Below are positions 8,381-17,013 of a stretch of 64,000 nucleotides of DNA, piece by piece; positions within the stretch are counted from its first letter, which is position 1, and every line of letters begins with the position of its first letter. A program made the position numbers and the translations under genes. The notes beneath the pieces are model-generated. The model was given only the letters and a program-made list of their open reading frames with translations. It made no database searches and was not told where the DNA came from. The stretch covers positions 1 through 64,000 of the forward strand of contig NZ_BPMK01000006.1 of NCBI RefSeq assembly GCF_019656455.1. The letters are read 5' to 3'. This DNA is from Noviherbaspirillum aridicola (GTDB lineage Bacteria; Pseudomonadota; Gammaproteobacteria; Burkholderiales; Burkholderiaceae_D).

Positions 8381-11300
8381 CATGCAAAATCCCGGCTGTG
8401 AGTGACCAGGCGGCCCAATAGCGGCGTCATGTCCACCAGCCGCTTGGCCACCAGGTGGCGCACCCGGCCTTCGGTCTGCCAGATGCCGTAGACGCCGAGC
8501 AGCCGCGAACCGAGCAATTCCTTGCGCTGCCGCTCCACCAGTCCGGGCCACACGATCACGTTCACCGGCCCGGTTTCATCCTCGATGGTGACGAAGACGG
8601 TGCCGCTGGCGGTGGAAGGGCGCTGACGCACGGTGACGATGCCGCAGCCGCGCGCAATCTGGCCGTCGGCGAAAGTATTGAGCACGTCGGCCGGCAGGAA
8701 GCGCCGCGCATGCAGCAGCGGCCGCAGCAGCGCCAGCGGATGGCGCTCCAGCGTCAGGCCCAGCGTGTGATAGTCGGCGACGATGGCTTCGCCTTCGCTC
8801 GGCGCAGGCAGCTGCAGCGCTTCTTCCCGCACCGGCGCATCGCGCAGCAGATCCCGGCCGGCGCCGCCGGCGACCGCCTGCCACAATGCCTGGCGCCGGT
8901 TGCCGGCCAGGGTGCGCAGCGCATTGGCATTGGCCAGCGCTTCCAGATCATGACGCGGCAGCCGCGCGCGCAGCGCCAGGTCGTCGATGTCGGCGAACGG
9001 CTGCACGGCGCGCGCCTCCTCGATGCGCCAGCCGGCTTCGCGCGGCAGCCCGCGCACCAGGGAGAGACCGAGGCGCACCGCGTGCCCCTCGTCCGCGGCT
9101 TCCAGCGTGCTGTCCCAGTCGCTCGCGGTCACATCCACCGGGCGCACTTGCACGCCGTGGCGGCGCGCGTCCTGCACCAGCTGCGCCGGCGCATAAAAAC
9201 CCATCGGCTGGCTGTTGAGCAGCGCCGCCAGGAACACCGCCGGCTCATGGCATTTGATCCAGGAGCTGGCATAGGCAAGCAGCGCGAAACTGGCCGCATG
9301 GCTTTCCGGGAAGCCGTAGGAGGCGAAGCCTTCCACCTGCTGCACGATGGATTCGATGAAGGCGTCTTCATAGCCTTTCCTGGCCATGCCGTCGCGCAGC
9401 TTCTGCTGGAATCGAAACATCTCGCCCTTGCGCCGCCAGGCCGCCATCGCGCGCCGCAGCTGGTCGGCTTCGCCGGGCGTGAAGTCGGCGGCGAGCATCG
9501 CGATCTGCATCACCTGTTCCTGAAAGATCGGCACGCCGCAGGTGCGTTCCAGCGCCGGCCGGATTTCATCCTTCGGGTAGCTGACCGGCTCCAGGCCCTG
9601 GCGGCGGCGCAGGTAGGGGTGCACCATGCCGCCCTGTATCGGCCCCGGGCGCACGATCGCCACCTGGATCACCAGGTCGTAGAAGCGTCTCGGCCGCAGC
9701 CGCGGCAGCATCGTCATCTGCGCCCGGCTCTCGATCTGGAACACGCCGACGGTGTCGGCCTCGCGGATCATCGCGTAAGTGGCAGGGTCCTCGCCCGGAA
9801 TGTCCTGCATGCCGAAGGGTTCGCCGCGCAGGTCGCTGATCATGTCCAGCGCCCGCCGTATCATCGACAGCATGCCGAGCGCGAGCAGGTCGACCTTCAG
9901 CAGGCCGAGCGCATCGAGATCGTCCTTGTCCCACTGCACCACGCTGCGCTCGGCCATGCTCGCATTCTCGATCGGCACCATGCGCGACAGCTTGCCGCGC
10001 GCGATCACGAAGCCGCCCGGATGCTGGGACAGATGCCGCGGAAAATATATCAGCTTTTCCGCGATCGACGTCCAGTGCCGCGCGATCGGCGACGCCGGGT
10101 CCAGCCCGCATTCGACAAAGCGCTCCGTCAGCCCGCTCTTGCCGTCCCACCAGCGATGCGACTTGGCCACCTGGTCGACGATGCCCAGGTCCACGCCGAG
10201 CGCCTTGCCCACATCGCGCAGCACGCTGCGCGGCTTGTAGCTGATCACCACCGCCGTCAGGGCCGCCCGCATGCGGCCGTATTTGCGATACACGTACTGG
10301 ATCACTTCCTCGCGCCGCTGGTGTTCGAAATCGATATCGATGTCCGGCGGCTCGTTGCGCTCCCTGGAGATGAAGCGCTCGAACAGCAGGTTGCCGCGCG
10401 CGGGGTCGACTTCGGTCACATGCAGGCAGTAGCAGACCGCGGAATTGGCCGCCGAGCCGCGTCCCTGGCACAGGATGTGGCGGCTGCGGGCGAAGCGCAC
10501 GATGTCGAACACCGTCAGGAAGTAGGGCTCGTAGCCCATCTCGGCGATCAGGTCCAGCTCATGTTCGATCTGTCGCTGCACCTGCAGCGGAATGCCCTGG
10601 GGGTAGCGCTGCTCGGCGCCGATCCAGGTTTCCTTGCGCAGATAGCTGGCGGGCGTTTCACCGGGCGGCACCAGTTCATCCGGATATTCGTAGCGCAGCT
10701 CGTCGAGGGAAAAGCTGCACAGCTGCGCAATGCGCACCGACTCCGCCAGCGCCTCGGCCGAATAGATGTTCCCCAGCCGCAGCCGCGAACGCAGATGCTG
10801 TTCCGCGTTCGGTGCCAGCGCATAACCGCATTCGCCGACCGCCTTGCCGAGCCGGATCGCGGTCAGCGCATCCTGCAGCGGCTTGCGCGAGCGCACATGC
10901 ATGCAGACATCGCCGGTGGCCACCAGCGGCAGCCGCTGGGCCCGCGCCACCTGTTCCACCGTCGCGCGATGACGGTCGTCGCCGGCGCGCAGCAGCAGCG
11001 TCATCGCGATCCATCCCCGGCCGGGGAAGCTGCGCCGCAGCCATTGCGCCTGCGCCGCCAGCCGCCCGGCGTCCACGCCATGTTCGGGCGCGAGGATCGC
11101 CAGGCAGTCGGGCATGCCGCGCAGATGCGCGAGCTCGCCGCGCGGATCGTCGATGTCCGATGGATGGAGGCGGTAGCTGCCTTTTTCCGCGCGCGTGCGT
11201 CCGAGCGTGATCAGCTCGCACAGATTGCCGTAGCCCTCGCGATTCCTCGCCAGGAGGATCAGCGAGCAGGCGAGCTCGCCGTTTTCATCGACCAGCCGGA

Positions 11301-11517
11301 ACTGGCTGCCGATGATCAGGTGCAGGCCGATCTTCTTGGCTTCCACGTGCGCGCGCACGACGCCCGCGACCGAGCATTCATCGGTGATGGCCAGCGCCGA
11401 ATAGCCGAGCTGGGCGGCACGCGCGGCCAGCTCTTCGCCATGCGAAGCGCCGCGCAGGAAACTGAAGTTGGTTACGCATTGGAGTTCGGCATAGGCGGGC
11501 AGACCGGGCGGGGACAT
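8380..11517 (-). CDS. dnaE2: Error-prone DNA polymerase III alpha subunit DnaE2 (ImuC)
   Basis: A 1045-residue C-family polymerase. The N-terminal PHP domain begins YAELQCVTNFSFLRGASHGEEL, the palm holds the catalytic aspartates in PPDIDIDFEHQRREEV (about residue 390), and FPRHLSQHPGGFVIA plus the helix-hairpin-helix and OB-fold regions follow. The length and the missing tau-binding tail of DnaE1 fit DnaE2, the translesion polymerase of the ImuABC mutasome. A LexA box begins 7 bases ahead of the start codon. imuB and imuA are nearby on the same strand but separated by 3.3 kb, so dnaE2 must be transcribed from its own SOS promoter. Confidence 0.95.
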   Translation of the reverse strand: MSPPGLPAYAELQCVTNFSFLRGASHGEELAARAAQLGYSALAITDECSVAGVVRAHVEAKKIGLHLIIGSQFRLVDENGELACSLILLARNREGYGNLCELITLGRTRAEKGSYRLHPSDIDDPRGELAHLRGMPDCLAILAPEHGVDAGRLAAQAQWLRRSFPGRGWIAMTLLLRAGDDRHRATVEQVARAQRLPLVATGDVCMHVRSRKPLQDALTAIRLGKAVGECGYALAPNAEQHLRSRLRLGNIYSAEALAESVRIAQLCSFSLDELRYEYPDELVPPGETPASYLRKETWIGAEQRYPQGIPLQVQRQIEHELDLIAEMGYEPYFLTVFDIVRFARSRHILCQGRGSAANSAVCYCLHVTEVDPARGNLLFERFISRERNEPPDIDIDFEHQRREEVIQYVYRKYGRMRAALTAVVISYKPRSVLRDVGKALGVDLGIVDQVAKSHRWWDGKSGLTERFVECGLDPASPIARHWTSIAEKLIYFPRHLSQHPGGFVIARGKLSRMVPIENASMAERSVVQWDKDDLDALGLLKVDLLALGMLSMIRRALDMISDLRGEPFGMQDIPGEDPATYAMIREADTVGVFQIESRAQMTMLPRLRPRRFYDLVIQVAIVRPGPIQGGMVHPYLRRRQGLEPVSYPKDEIRPALERTCGVPIFQEQVMQIAMLAADFTPGEADQLRRAMAAWRRKGEMFRFQQKLRDGMARKGYEDAFIESIVQQVEGFASYGFPESHAASFALLAYASSWIKCHEPAVFLAALLNSQPMGFYAPAQLVQDARRHGVQVRPVDVTASDWDSTLEAADEGHAVRLGLSLVRGLPREAGWRIEEARAVQPFADIDDLALRARLPRHDLEALANANALRTLAGNRRQALWQAVAGGAGRDLLRDAPVREEALQLPAPSEGEAIVADYHTLGLTLERHPLALLRPLLHARRFLPADVLNTFADGQIARGCGIVTVRQRPSTASGTVFVTIEDETGPVNVIVWPGLVERQRKELLGSRLLGVYGIWQTEGRVRHLVAKRLVDMTPLLGRLVTHSRDFA

Positions 11518-11523
11518 GGCAAA

Positions 11524-11543
11524 TACTGTATAAAAAACCAGTA
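11524..11543 (-). promoter_or_regulatory. LexA box of dnaE2
   Basis: The plus-strand sequence TACTGTATAAAAAACCAGTA has the CTG-N10-CAG core with a perfect outer TACTGTA arm. It ends only seven bases from the dnaE2 ATG, so LexA binding here would block both promoter and ribosome-binding region. The right half (CCAGTA) deviates at one position from the consensus ACAGTA, so binding may be weaker than at the imuA/cho box. Confidence 0.85.
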
Positions 11544-11686
11544 TAAGCGAAATTATCGATATCCCGTCCGAATTTGTTTCTTACCAGCCACGCAATCGGG
11601 TAGGCACTTGACTGTTCTCAAGAGTTAATAAAACGCCAATCTTAGACTTTCGACATCTTTCATTCACGAACATGGAGCGAGGAAAA

Positions 11687-13621
11687 ATGCGCAAGTCGGG
11701 AAAAACCAGGTCAGGCCTCATGCTTGCCCTGATCGGCGGGCTCAGTGCCTGCGGAGGCGGCAGCGGCAGCGGCGAGCAGGCAAGCAGCGGCGGCAGCACG
11801 AGACTGGCGCCGGAAGTGTGGACCAAGTGCGCGGACGAATATCAGGTCTGCACCTTCAGCGGCACGCGTGAAGTCCGCTACGGGCTGAACGGCACCTGGG
11901 TGACGCGCACCGCGACCGGTTCGATCGAATGCTCCAACGAGGTCTTTGGCGATCCGCTGCCCGGCGCCGACAAGGTCTGCGAATACGTGACCGTCACATC
12001 CTCGCCCGCACCGGCACCCGCACCGGCACCTGCACCTGCACCTGCACCCGCACCCACCCCGGCGCCGTCATGGATCAAGTGCGCCGACGAGTACGGCACC
12101 TGCACGGTCCCCGGCACCACCCAGGTTCGCTATGGCCTGAACGGCACCTGGGCCACGCGCACCGTGACCGGTTCGATCGAATGCTCGAACGAAGTCTTTG
12201 GCGATCCGCTGCCCGGCGCCGACAAGATTTGCGAATACGCGACGACGACCCCTTCACCCGCGCCGGCGCCAACGCCATCTCCGACCCCCGCGCCCACGCC
12301 CGCGCCGACGCCATCCCCCGCGATGCCGGCCCCCGTGCCGGGCGCCACGCTCACCATGAACTGCGTCGATGGCAGCGGCTGGCAATGCAGCGGCAACACC
12401 ATCCTGCGCACCGAGAATGGCGTGACCCTGACCGCATCCGGCGTCCAGGCCTACGGCAAGTCCACCAACGACCTCGCCAAGCCGATCGCCGATCCGACCG
12501 CGGCCTATGGACTTGCGCCAGCCTCCGGAGGACTTGCCGAAGTGCGGGTAGCCAAGGCTGGGGACGGCACCATATCCAGCGCCGCGCTACTGCTCAGCAA
12601 TCTCGGCATTTCGTGGGATGGCAAGGTCGAGCGCCCGATCATCGTCGAAACCTTCCGCACCGCCCAGGGCCGGGTCACCATCGATTCCAACGGCCTGATT
12701 TCCTTCGGGGCCTTGCCGCATCGCTCCAACCTCGGCTTCTACGACTTCGCCACCAAGGGCACTGCGGGCACCCAGCTCAACTATGCAAACAACAGCTACT
12801 TCCCGCGCAGCGAACCGAGCCGTTGCGGCTTCACGCCGTGTCCGACCACGGAGACCGCCGGCATTCAGCACTATCCCGGCGACTGGCTGTCGGGCGGCAC
12901 TCTGCCGCACAGCACGGTAGCCAGCCGCCTGCATGGAGACGGCGACGTGCACGCGGGGGACGGACCGCCTGATGCCAACGGCAATCCCACCATCCTCCCC
13001 GGCGGGAATGGTCCCGGCGTGCCGTTCCCCGGCTCGAAGGGCTATCGCTTCTTCAACAACTGGGGCTATCAGTACGCCAATCTGGGCGCCTGGGTCACGC
13101 AGGACACCGTCCAGATCGTCGAGTGGACCGCGGGCGCGGGCACCGACGAGCACAACCAGAGCCGCAGCGGCATGGTGGCCTTCGGCAATGTGACGGCGCC
13201 GGCCCAGGTGCCGTCCAGCGGCACTGCCAGCTATGCGGTGCAGGTTTATGGCTGGTATGCGCCGAACGGCACCGCGGAGGCGTCCTTCTATCGCGGCATC
13301 GGCCAGGTGACGGTCAATTTCGCCACGCGCCAGGCGAGCATCGTGATTCAGAACACCCGCACCGACAACGAGGCGCAGACCCCGGTCCCGGCCACCATGA
13401 ACGCGACGGTGATGATGGGGGCGGCGGGCTCGAACGTCGCCAACTACCTGAACGGCGCGGTGAACAACGGCACGCTCGCGGGCGGTCTCGGTGCACGCTA
13501 CTTCGGACCCGTCGCCGCTGGCGGCAGCGGTGCGGGGCCGGCGGAAATCGGCGGCGCCTTCACGCTGTCGGGCAGCGGCGGCGCGACCATCGTCGGCGGT
13601 TTCGTCGGACGCAAGCAGTAG
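11687..13621 (+). CDS. Surface lipoprotein with two repeated Cys-containing modules and a TbpB-like C-terminal barrel
   Basis: A 644-residue predicted lipoprotein. The leader ends in the lipobox LSAC (LIGGLSACGGGSG). Two 56-residue modules follow, each starting W[TI]KCADEY and ending GADK[VI]CEY, at 11819-11986 and 12071-12238, separated and followed by Pro/Ala-rich linkers. A large domain comes next. The last 120 residues (YAVQVYGWYAPNG, GLGARYFGP, EIGGAFTLSG, GGFVGRKQ) resemble the C-terminal barrel of transferrin-binding-protein-B-like lipoproteins. ATG 11687 was chosen for the purine-rich GGAGCGAGGA ahead of it. The gene is opposite in direction to the surrounding SOS genes. A role in binding a ligand or metal carrier at the surface is inference. 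Confidence 0.7.
   Translation: MRKSGKTRSGLMLALIGGLSACGGGSGSGEQASSGGSTRLAPEVWTKCADEYQVCTFSGTREVRYGLNGTWVTRTATGSIECSNEVFGDPLPGADKVCEYVTVTSSPAPAPAPAPAPAPAPAPTPAPSWIKCADEYGTCTVPGTTQVRYGLNGTWATRTVTGSIECSNEVFGDPLPGADKICEYATTTPSPAPAPTPSPTPAPTPAPTPSPAMPAPVPGATLTMNCVDGSGWQCSGNTILRTENGVTLTASGVQAYGKSTNDLAKPIADPTAAYGLAPASGGLAEVRVAKAGDGTISSAALLLSNLGISWDGKVERPIIVETFRTAQGRVTIDSNGLISFGALPHRSNLGFYDFATKGTAGTQLNYANNSYFPRSEPSRCGFTPCPTTETAGIQHYPGDWLSGGTLPHSTVASRLHGDGDVHAGDGPPDANGNPTILPGGNGPGVPFPGSKGYRFFNNWGYQYANLGAWVTQDTVQIVEWTAGAGTDEHNQSRSGMVAFGNVTAPAQVPSSGTASYAVQVYGWYAPNGTAEASFYRGIGQVTVNFATRQASIVIQNTRTDNEAQTPVPATMNATVMMGAAGSNVANYLNGAVNNGTLAGGLGARYFGPVAAGGSGAGPAEIGGAFTLSGSGGATIVGGFVGRKQ
11819..11986 (+). repeat. 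First copy of duplicated 168-bp module in the lipoprotein gene
   Basis: This copy encodes 56 residues with three Cys (KCADEY, VCTF, IECSNEVFGDPLPGADKVCEY has two more). It is equal in length to the copy at 12071-12238. The shared text YGLNGTW, TGSIECSNEVFGDPLPGADK is nearly unchanged, indicating recent internal duplication or strong constraint. Confidence 0.9.
12071..12238 (+). repeat. Second copy of duplicated 168-bp module in the lipoprotein gene
   Basis: This is the partner of the module at 11819-11986, in frame and the same length. The two copies are separated by a Pro/Ala linker of about 28 residues. Each copy contains the same cysteine pattern, so each could form its own disulphide-stabilised domain. 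Confidence 0.9.
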
Positions 13622-13669
13622 CGGAAATGACGGCGCCGGCGGCCTGCCGGCGTCGCCACGGAATGGACT

Positions 13670-14221
13670 TCAGCGCCGGCGTGCGCGGAAGCGGCGTGCG
13701 GCCAGGAACACGATCGCAGCCAGTACCGTCAGCAGCAGCACCGGTCCGAGCTTGTTCTGCGGGACCGGTTCGCTTGCCTGCCGTGCTTCGATGGCGGCTT
13801 CGGCTTCGCTGGTGCCCGAGGCGCCGCTGCCGGTTTCGCTGCCGCTGCCGCCTTCCGACTGCGCCGCAGTATCCGGCTGCCGGTCATTGGACGACATCAG
13901 TGATCCCAGGCCGAGCCCGAGCAGGGCGCCGCCAAGCATGCCGCCCCAGGGGCTGCCGGCTTCCCGCGGCAGCGTTTGCCGCGGCGCGGTGGGTGGAACG
14001 GGTGCCGGCGGAGCGTCGGGTTGGGCGCGCTGTATCGGCGCTGGGGCGGGAGGGGCTGCGGGTGCGGTTCTCGATACCGGTGGAGCTGCCGGTTTTTGCT
14101 TCAGCGCGGAGGACTGCCTGCCGCTGGAGCGGCCGCTGCCGGCACGCTTGGCGTAGGACTCCGGCACCGCAATGGTGAAGACCACCAGGAGGAGAAGGAT
14201 TCTTGCGATGAGGGAGTGCAT
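13670..14221 (-). CDS. Exported Pro/Ala-rich membrane protein resembling the N-terminal half of bacterial Tim44-like proteins
   Basis: A 183-residue protein with a signal sequence (LIARILLLLVVFTIAVPESYA), then RAGSGRSSGRQSSALKQKP, a Pro/Ala-rich stretch, a glycine-rich hydrophobic segment (PWGGMLGGALLGLGLGSLMS), an acidic/Ser-rich region and a C-terminal transmembrane helix (LLLTVLAAIVFLAA) with an Arg tail. The N-terminal pattern is like that of betaproteobacterial Tim44-domain proteins, but the Tim44 domain itself is absent. It may be a shortened relative or an unrelated protein with similar composition. ATG 14221 has GGAG eight bases upstream; an earlier in-frame start would bury the signal peptide. 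Function unknown. Confidence 0.6.
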   Translation of the reverse strand: MHSLIARILLLLVVFTIAVPESYAKRAGSGRSSGRQSSALKQKPAAPPVSRTAPAAPPAPAPIQRAQPDAPPAPVPPTAPRQTLPREAGSPWGGMLGGALLGLGLGSLMSSNDRQPDTAAQSEGGSGSETGSGASGTSEAEAAIEARQASEPVPQNKLGPVLLLTVLAAIVFLAARRFRARRR

Positions 14222-14322
14222 GATCGGTCTCCGACAGGAGACGCCGGAGGAATTCCGTCGTTTGCAGTTGGAGTCGTGCCGGCGGCAAGAGGTTTCGCCG
14301 CACGGCACTGGATCAAGTCATG

Positions 14323-14631
14323 TCAATGATAGGTGCAGTAGGCACGGCGGATCATCTTGACCGCTACCGGCAATGACTCGCAGCTTTCGAGATCGGCCGG
14401 CTGGTTGACTCGCGGGACGTAGCCCCAGCGAGATGAACGCAGCATGCGGATGTAGCGCTTGTCGAGATCGCCCGCCTGCTCGAGCATCTGCAGGGCTTCC
14501 TTTTCAATCTCGTGAACCAGGCGCCAGGTGAGGGGACGGCCGGCGGTGCGGTAGCGTTCTGCGATCGCATCCACCGCAAGTGCCAGTCGTGCACGGGCTG
14601 CCTGCAGTTTGTGACCTTCGAACAATTTCAT
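14323..14631 (-). CDS. Unknown 102-residue protein with its own LexA box
   Basis: I do not recognise this protein. It is small, basic and apparently soluble and helical: residues 1-60 form a likely amphipathic helix pair (ARARLALAVDAIAERYR, VHEIEKEALQMLEQAGDL), followed by RYIRMLRSSRWGYVP and a C-terminal part with two Cys and CTYH. No signal peptide or membrane segment is visible. Codon composition looks like the neighbours. The key point is context: a near-consensus LexA box lies 17-36 bases before the ATG, and the gene sits in the same orientation between imuB and dnaE2. It is therefore probably SOS-induced. No clear ribosome-binding site was seen, so the exact start is uncertain. Confidence 0.72.
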   Translation of the reverse strand: MKLFEGHKLQAARARLALAVDAIAERYRTAGRPLTWRLVHEIEKEALQMLEQAGDLDKRYIRMLRSSRWGYVPRVNQPADLESCESLPVAVKMIRRAYCTYH

Positions 14632-14647
14632 GGGAATAGTGAGAGCT

Positions 14648-14667
14648 CGCTGTATGGGTGTACAGTA
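14648..14667 (-). promoter_or_regulatory. LexA box of the 102-residue unknown gene
   Basis: The plus-strand sequence CGCTGTATGGGTGTACAGTA has a perfect CTGTN8ACAG core (CTG at 14650-14652, CAG at 14663-14665). It lies in the 199-base gap between imuB and the unknown gene and is nearest to the latter's start codon. imuB is on the same strand and ends at 14831, so the box cannot serve imuB. Confidence 0.85.
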
Positions 14668-14830
14668 TAAACCGAGCCACCCCGGGCCGGATCGAGTGCG
14701 CGCAATCTTGTCGCGAAAAAGAGGAAAAATTTCGTAAGAAAATGAAAATTAGGAAATTTTCCTGGAAGTTATGGAAAGTTGTTCTTGCCATTGATACGGC
14801 AAAGGCTTGCAAAAACCACCTTGGGCGAGG

Positions 14831-16291
14831 TCAGGCGAAGAAGCCCTGCAGGAACCAGCGCACTTCTTCCTCGCGGCGCTCTCTGTAAAGCCAGTAGCAG
14901 GTGGCCGAATCCTCCTGGTAGATGAAATAGTCGCGCACGATCAGTCCGCCATCCCACCAGCCGCACTCAATCCGTTCCGGCCCCTTGACCAGCTTGAGCG
15001 GCGATCTGAATACCGGCCGGTGTTCGCGCACGATCAGCTCGATGGGCTGTTCGAGCAGCCAGAAGGGACGCTCGGCGAATTCCGGCGCCGCGTCCGTCCG
15101 CCGTGTGCGAGGCCCGGCGGCAGGCACCCAGGCATTGCATACCTCCGGGCGATGATCGGCGCGCAGCGCCGGTGTGAGCACGCTGTGATCGCCGAGCCGC
15201 GCGCCCAGCAATTCCAGCAGCCGGTGAAACTCCTCGGGCGTGGCGCCGGGGTCGGGGAACAGGGAGTCCGTCGGCGGCTTCATCGTTTCCACCTGCAGCG
15301 CTTCCAGGCGCAGGCCGATCAGCGGAGCGGTCAGGACGATGCGTGCCAGCCGCTCCTTCAGCAGCCGGGTCAGATGATCTTCGCGCCATGCGGGCGCCGC
15401 CAGCGCGATCTCCAGCGGCGTCGGCGCGACGGCCTGACGCCCGCGTTCATGCTCGAGCTGCAGCAGAAAACGGGTTACCGCGAACTGATGCGCGACCAGC
15501 CAGCCGCTGAGCTGCTGCAGCAGGCGGCGTGCGGCAAACAGGGCCGCTTCCGCGTGCTCGATGCGATCTGGCAGTTCCAGGCGGGCGCGAAAGGCCGGCG
15601 GCGCCTGCACCCACTCGAACAGCTCGGGCGCCTGGCCATAGGCGCGGTCGAGCGCATCGAGCACGCCGGCATCGGTGCGCCGCTGCAGTCCGGCGCGCGG
15701 CAGGCGCCGCAGCTGCCCGAAGCTGCGGCAGCCTATCCCCGCCAGCCATTCCTCATACGGCAGCAGGGCGGGCAGCAGCAGACAGGGCAGGGCATCGAGC
15801 CACTGCGCCAGGCGCTCCATGCGCACCACGCGACGGCGCCTCTGCGCGGCATGCGCGAGCAGCCATGCGCCCTGCGCGGTGGGCGCCATGCCGAGCCGCA
15901 GCGTGAAGCCGAGCGTGTCGACGCTGGCGCGGACCAGGCGCGCCAGCGCCAGCCGGCCGCCGAATGCGCGCAGGCTGGCGCTGACGTCGAGCAGCACATC
16001 GCGCTCGCCGGCCAGCGCCACCTCCGGCGTGTACTGCAGCAGCGCGAGAGCGACCCCGCAGAGCGCTTCCTGCTCGCGCGCCGCATCCTGCTCGTGCACT
16101 GCCGCGTCCGGACAGATCGCCTGCACGCCGCTGCTGCGCATGCCGATGCGCACGCCGCCTTCGACAGCCTGTGCGCTGGCGGCCACCACGCGACCGCGCG
16201 CGACCACCACATGCCTGCCTGCTTCAGACCAGTTCGGCCGGATTGTTTCGAGCGGCAGCAGTGGCAGGTGCACGCTGATCCAGGTGCGCAT
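14831..16291 (-). CDS. imuB: ImuB, catalytically inactive Y-family polymerase of the mutasome
   Basis: A 486-residue protein with the Y-family fold. The N-terminal motif that normally carries the first catalytic acid is replaced (MRTWISVHLPLLPLETIRPNW has no DxD), as expected for ImuB. GIGCRSFGQLRRLPRAGLQRR is the helix-hairpin-helix/thumb region, and the C-terminal half contains the little-finger-like domain. ImuB bridges ImuA, the beta clamp and DnaE2 during induced mutagenesis. Its start lies 68 bases inside imuA, so the two are translationally linked. dnaE2 does not follow directly, unlike in many imuA-imuB-dnaE2 cassettes. Confidence 0.92.
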   Translation of the reverse strand: MRTWISVHLPLLPLETIRPNWSEAGRHVVVARGRVVAASAQAVEGGVRIGMRSSGVQAICPDAAVHEQDAAREQEALCGVALALLQYTPEVALAGERDVLLDVSASLRAFGGRLALARLVRASVDTLGFTLRLGMAPTAQGAWLLAHAAQRRRRVVRMERLAQWLDALPCLLLPALLPYEEWLAGIGCRSFGQLRRLPRAGLQRRTDAGVLDALDRAYGQAPELFEWVQAPPAFRARLELPDRIEHAEAALFAARRLLQQLSGWLVAHQFAVTRFLLQLEHERGRQAVAPTPLEIALAAPAWREDHLTRLLKERLARIVLTAPLIGLRLEALQVETMKPPTDSLFPDPGATPEEFHRLLELLGARLGDHSVLTPALRADHRPEVCNAWVPAAGPRTRRTDAAPEFAERPFWLLEQPIELIVREHRPVFRSPLKLVKGPERIECGWWDGGLIVRDYFIYQEDSATCYWLYRERREEEVRWFLQGFFA

Positions 16292-16973
16292 CGGAGGACT
16301 GGGGCAAGACAGGGGAAACGGCTACCGCGGGAGAATCTTCCAGGGGCAGATGGATGGGCTCGTCACGGCGCGGGCCGCGCCGCTTGACGATTTCTATGTC
16401 GATGCCGCCGCTGGCCGGGCGCAATGCCAGCCGCAGCGGAGAAGGGGATGCATGGGGCAGGCAGGACAATGGGCGCAGCATCCAGAACAGCATGTCCGAT
16501 GCCTGGGCGGCCAGCAGCAGGCGGCGCAGGGATTCCGGGCGTGCATGCGCTTCCCAGAAAATCAGCGCGCCGCAGCTGCCGTTGCGCAGAATCTGTTCCG
16601 CGCTCCAGAGGGCATCCGCGCTGCGCGGCGCCTTCACCCAGAGCAGGCTGTCGGGAGGCAGCCCCCAGGCAGCCCATGCCGCTGCCTGCGGCAGATAGGG
16701 CGGCCGCAGCAGTACAATGCGGCGGCCCGCGGCGATGCGGCGCAGCGCGGGACGCAGCAGGCGCATTTCGCCGATGCCGGCCTGCTGCACCAGCAGTTCG
16801 ATCAGGGTGGATGAGGGCCAGCCGCCATTCGGCAGCTCGCTGTCGAGTGCGGAATAGCCGGTGGGGGTGCCGGCAGCCTGGAAGGAACCCATCTGGCTGG
16901 CGCGCCAGACGGCATGGTGCAGGACAAGCTCGGGCCGGTTGGATTTTTCTATCGGTGAAACTAATGCGGACAT
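16224..16973 (-). CDS. imuA: ImuA, RecA-like mutasome accessory protein
   Basis: A 249-residue SulA/RecA-related protein. Typical motifs are GYSALDSELPNGGWPSSTLIELLVQQAGIGEMRLLRPAL near residues 39-78 and RRIVLLRPPYLPQAAAWAAWG after it. The Walker A loop is degenerate, as usual in ImuA. It supports ImuB and DnaE2 in translesion synthesis. A strong ribosome-binding site (AGGAGGT at 16977-16983) precedes ATG 16973, and a near-perfect LexA box lies 41 bases upstream. The 3' end overlaps imuB by 68 bases. Confidence 0.92.
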   Translation of the reverse strand: MSALVSPIEKSNRPELVLHHAVWRASQMGSFQAAGTPTGYSALDSELPNGGWPSSTLIELLVQQAGIGEMRLLRPALRRIAAGRRIVLLRPPYLPQAAAWAAWGLPPDSLLWVKAPRSADALWSAEQILRNGSCGALIFWEAHARPESLRRLLLAAQASDMLFWMLRPLSCLPHASPSPLRLALRPASGGIDIEIVKRRGPRRDEPIHLPLEDSPAVAVSPVLPQSSDAHLDQRAPATAAARNNPAELV

Positions 16974-17013
16974 CGGACCTCCTAGTAATCTGGACGATGA
17001 TGCTTCTCATCAA

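Noticed and set aside
8455-11628. Open frame of 1057 codons on the plus strand opposite dnaE2
   Set aside because: Composition is that of a codon shadow in GC-rich DNA (Arg/His/Gln/Ala-rich), and dnaE2 on the other strand has complete polymerase motifs.
12000-12060. Short tandem Pro/Ala codon repeats as a contingency locus
   Set aside because: The units are irregular hexamers coding a linker. No homopolymer or exact tetramer run that would promote frameshifting was seen.
13129-14178. Arg/Gly-rich frame on the plus strand overlapping the lipoprotein 3' end
   Set aside because: It overlaps two better supported genes in other frames and shows no signal peptide or domain.
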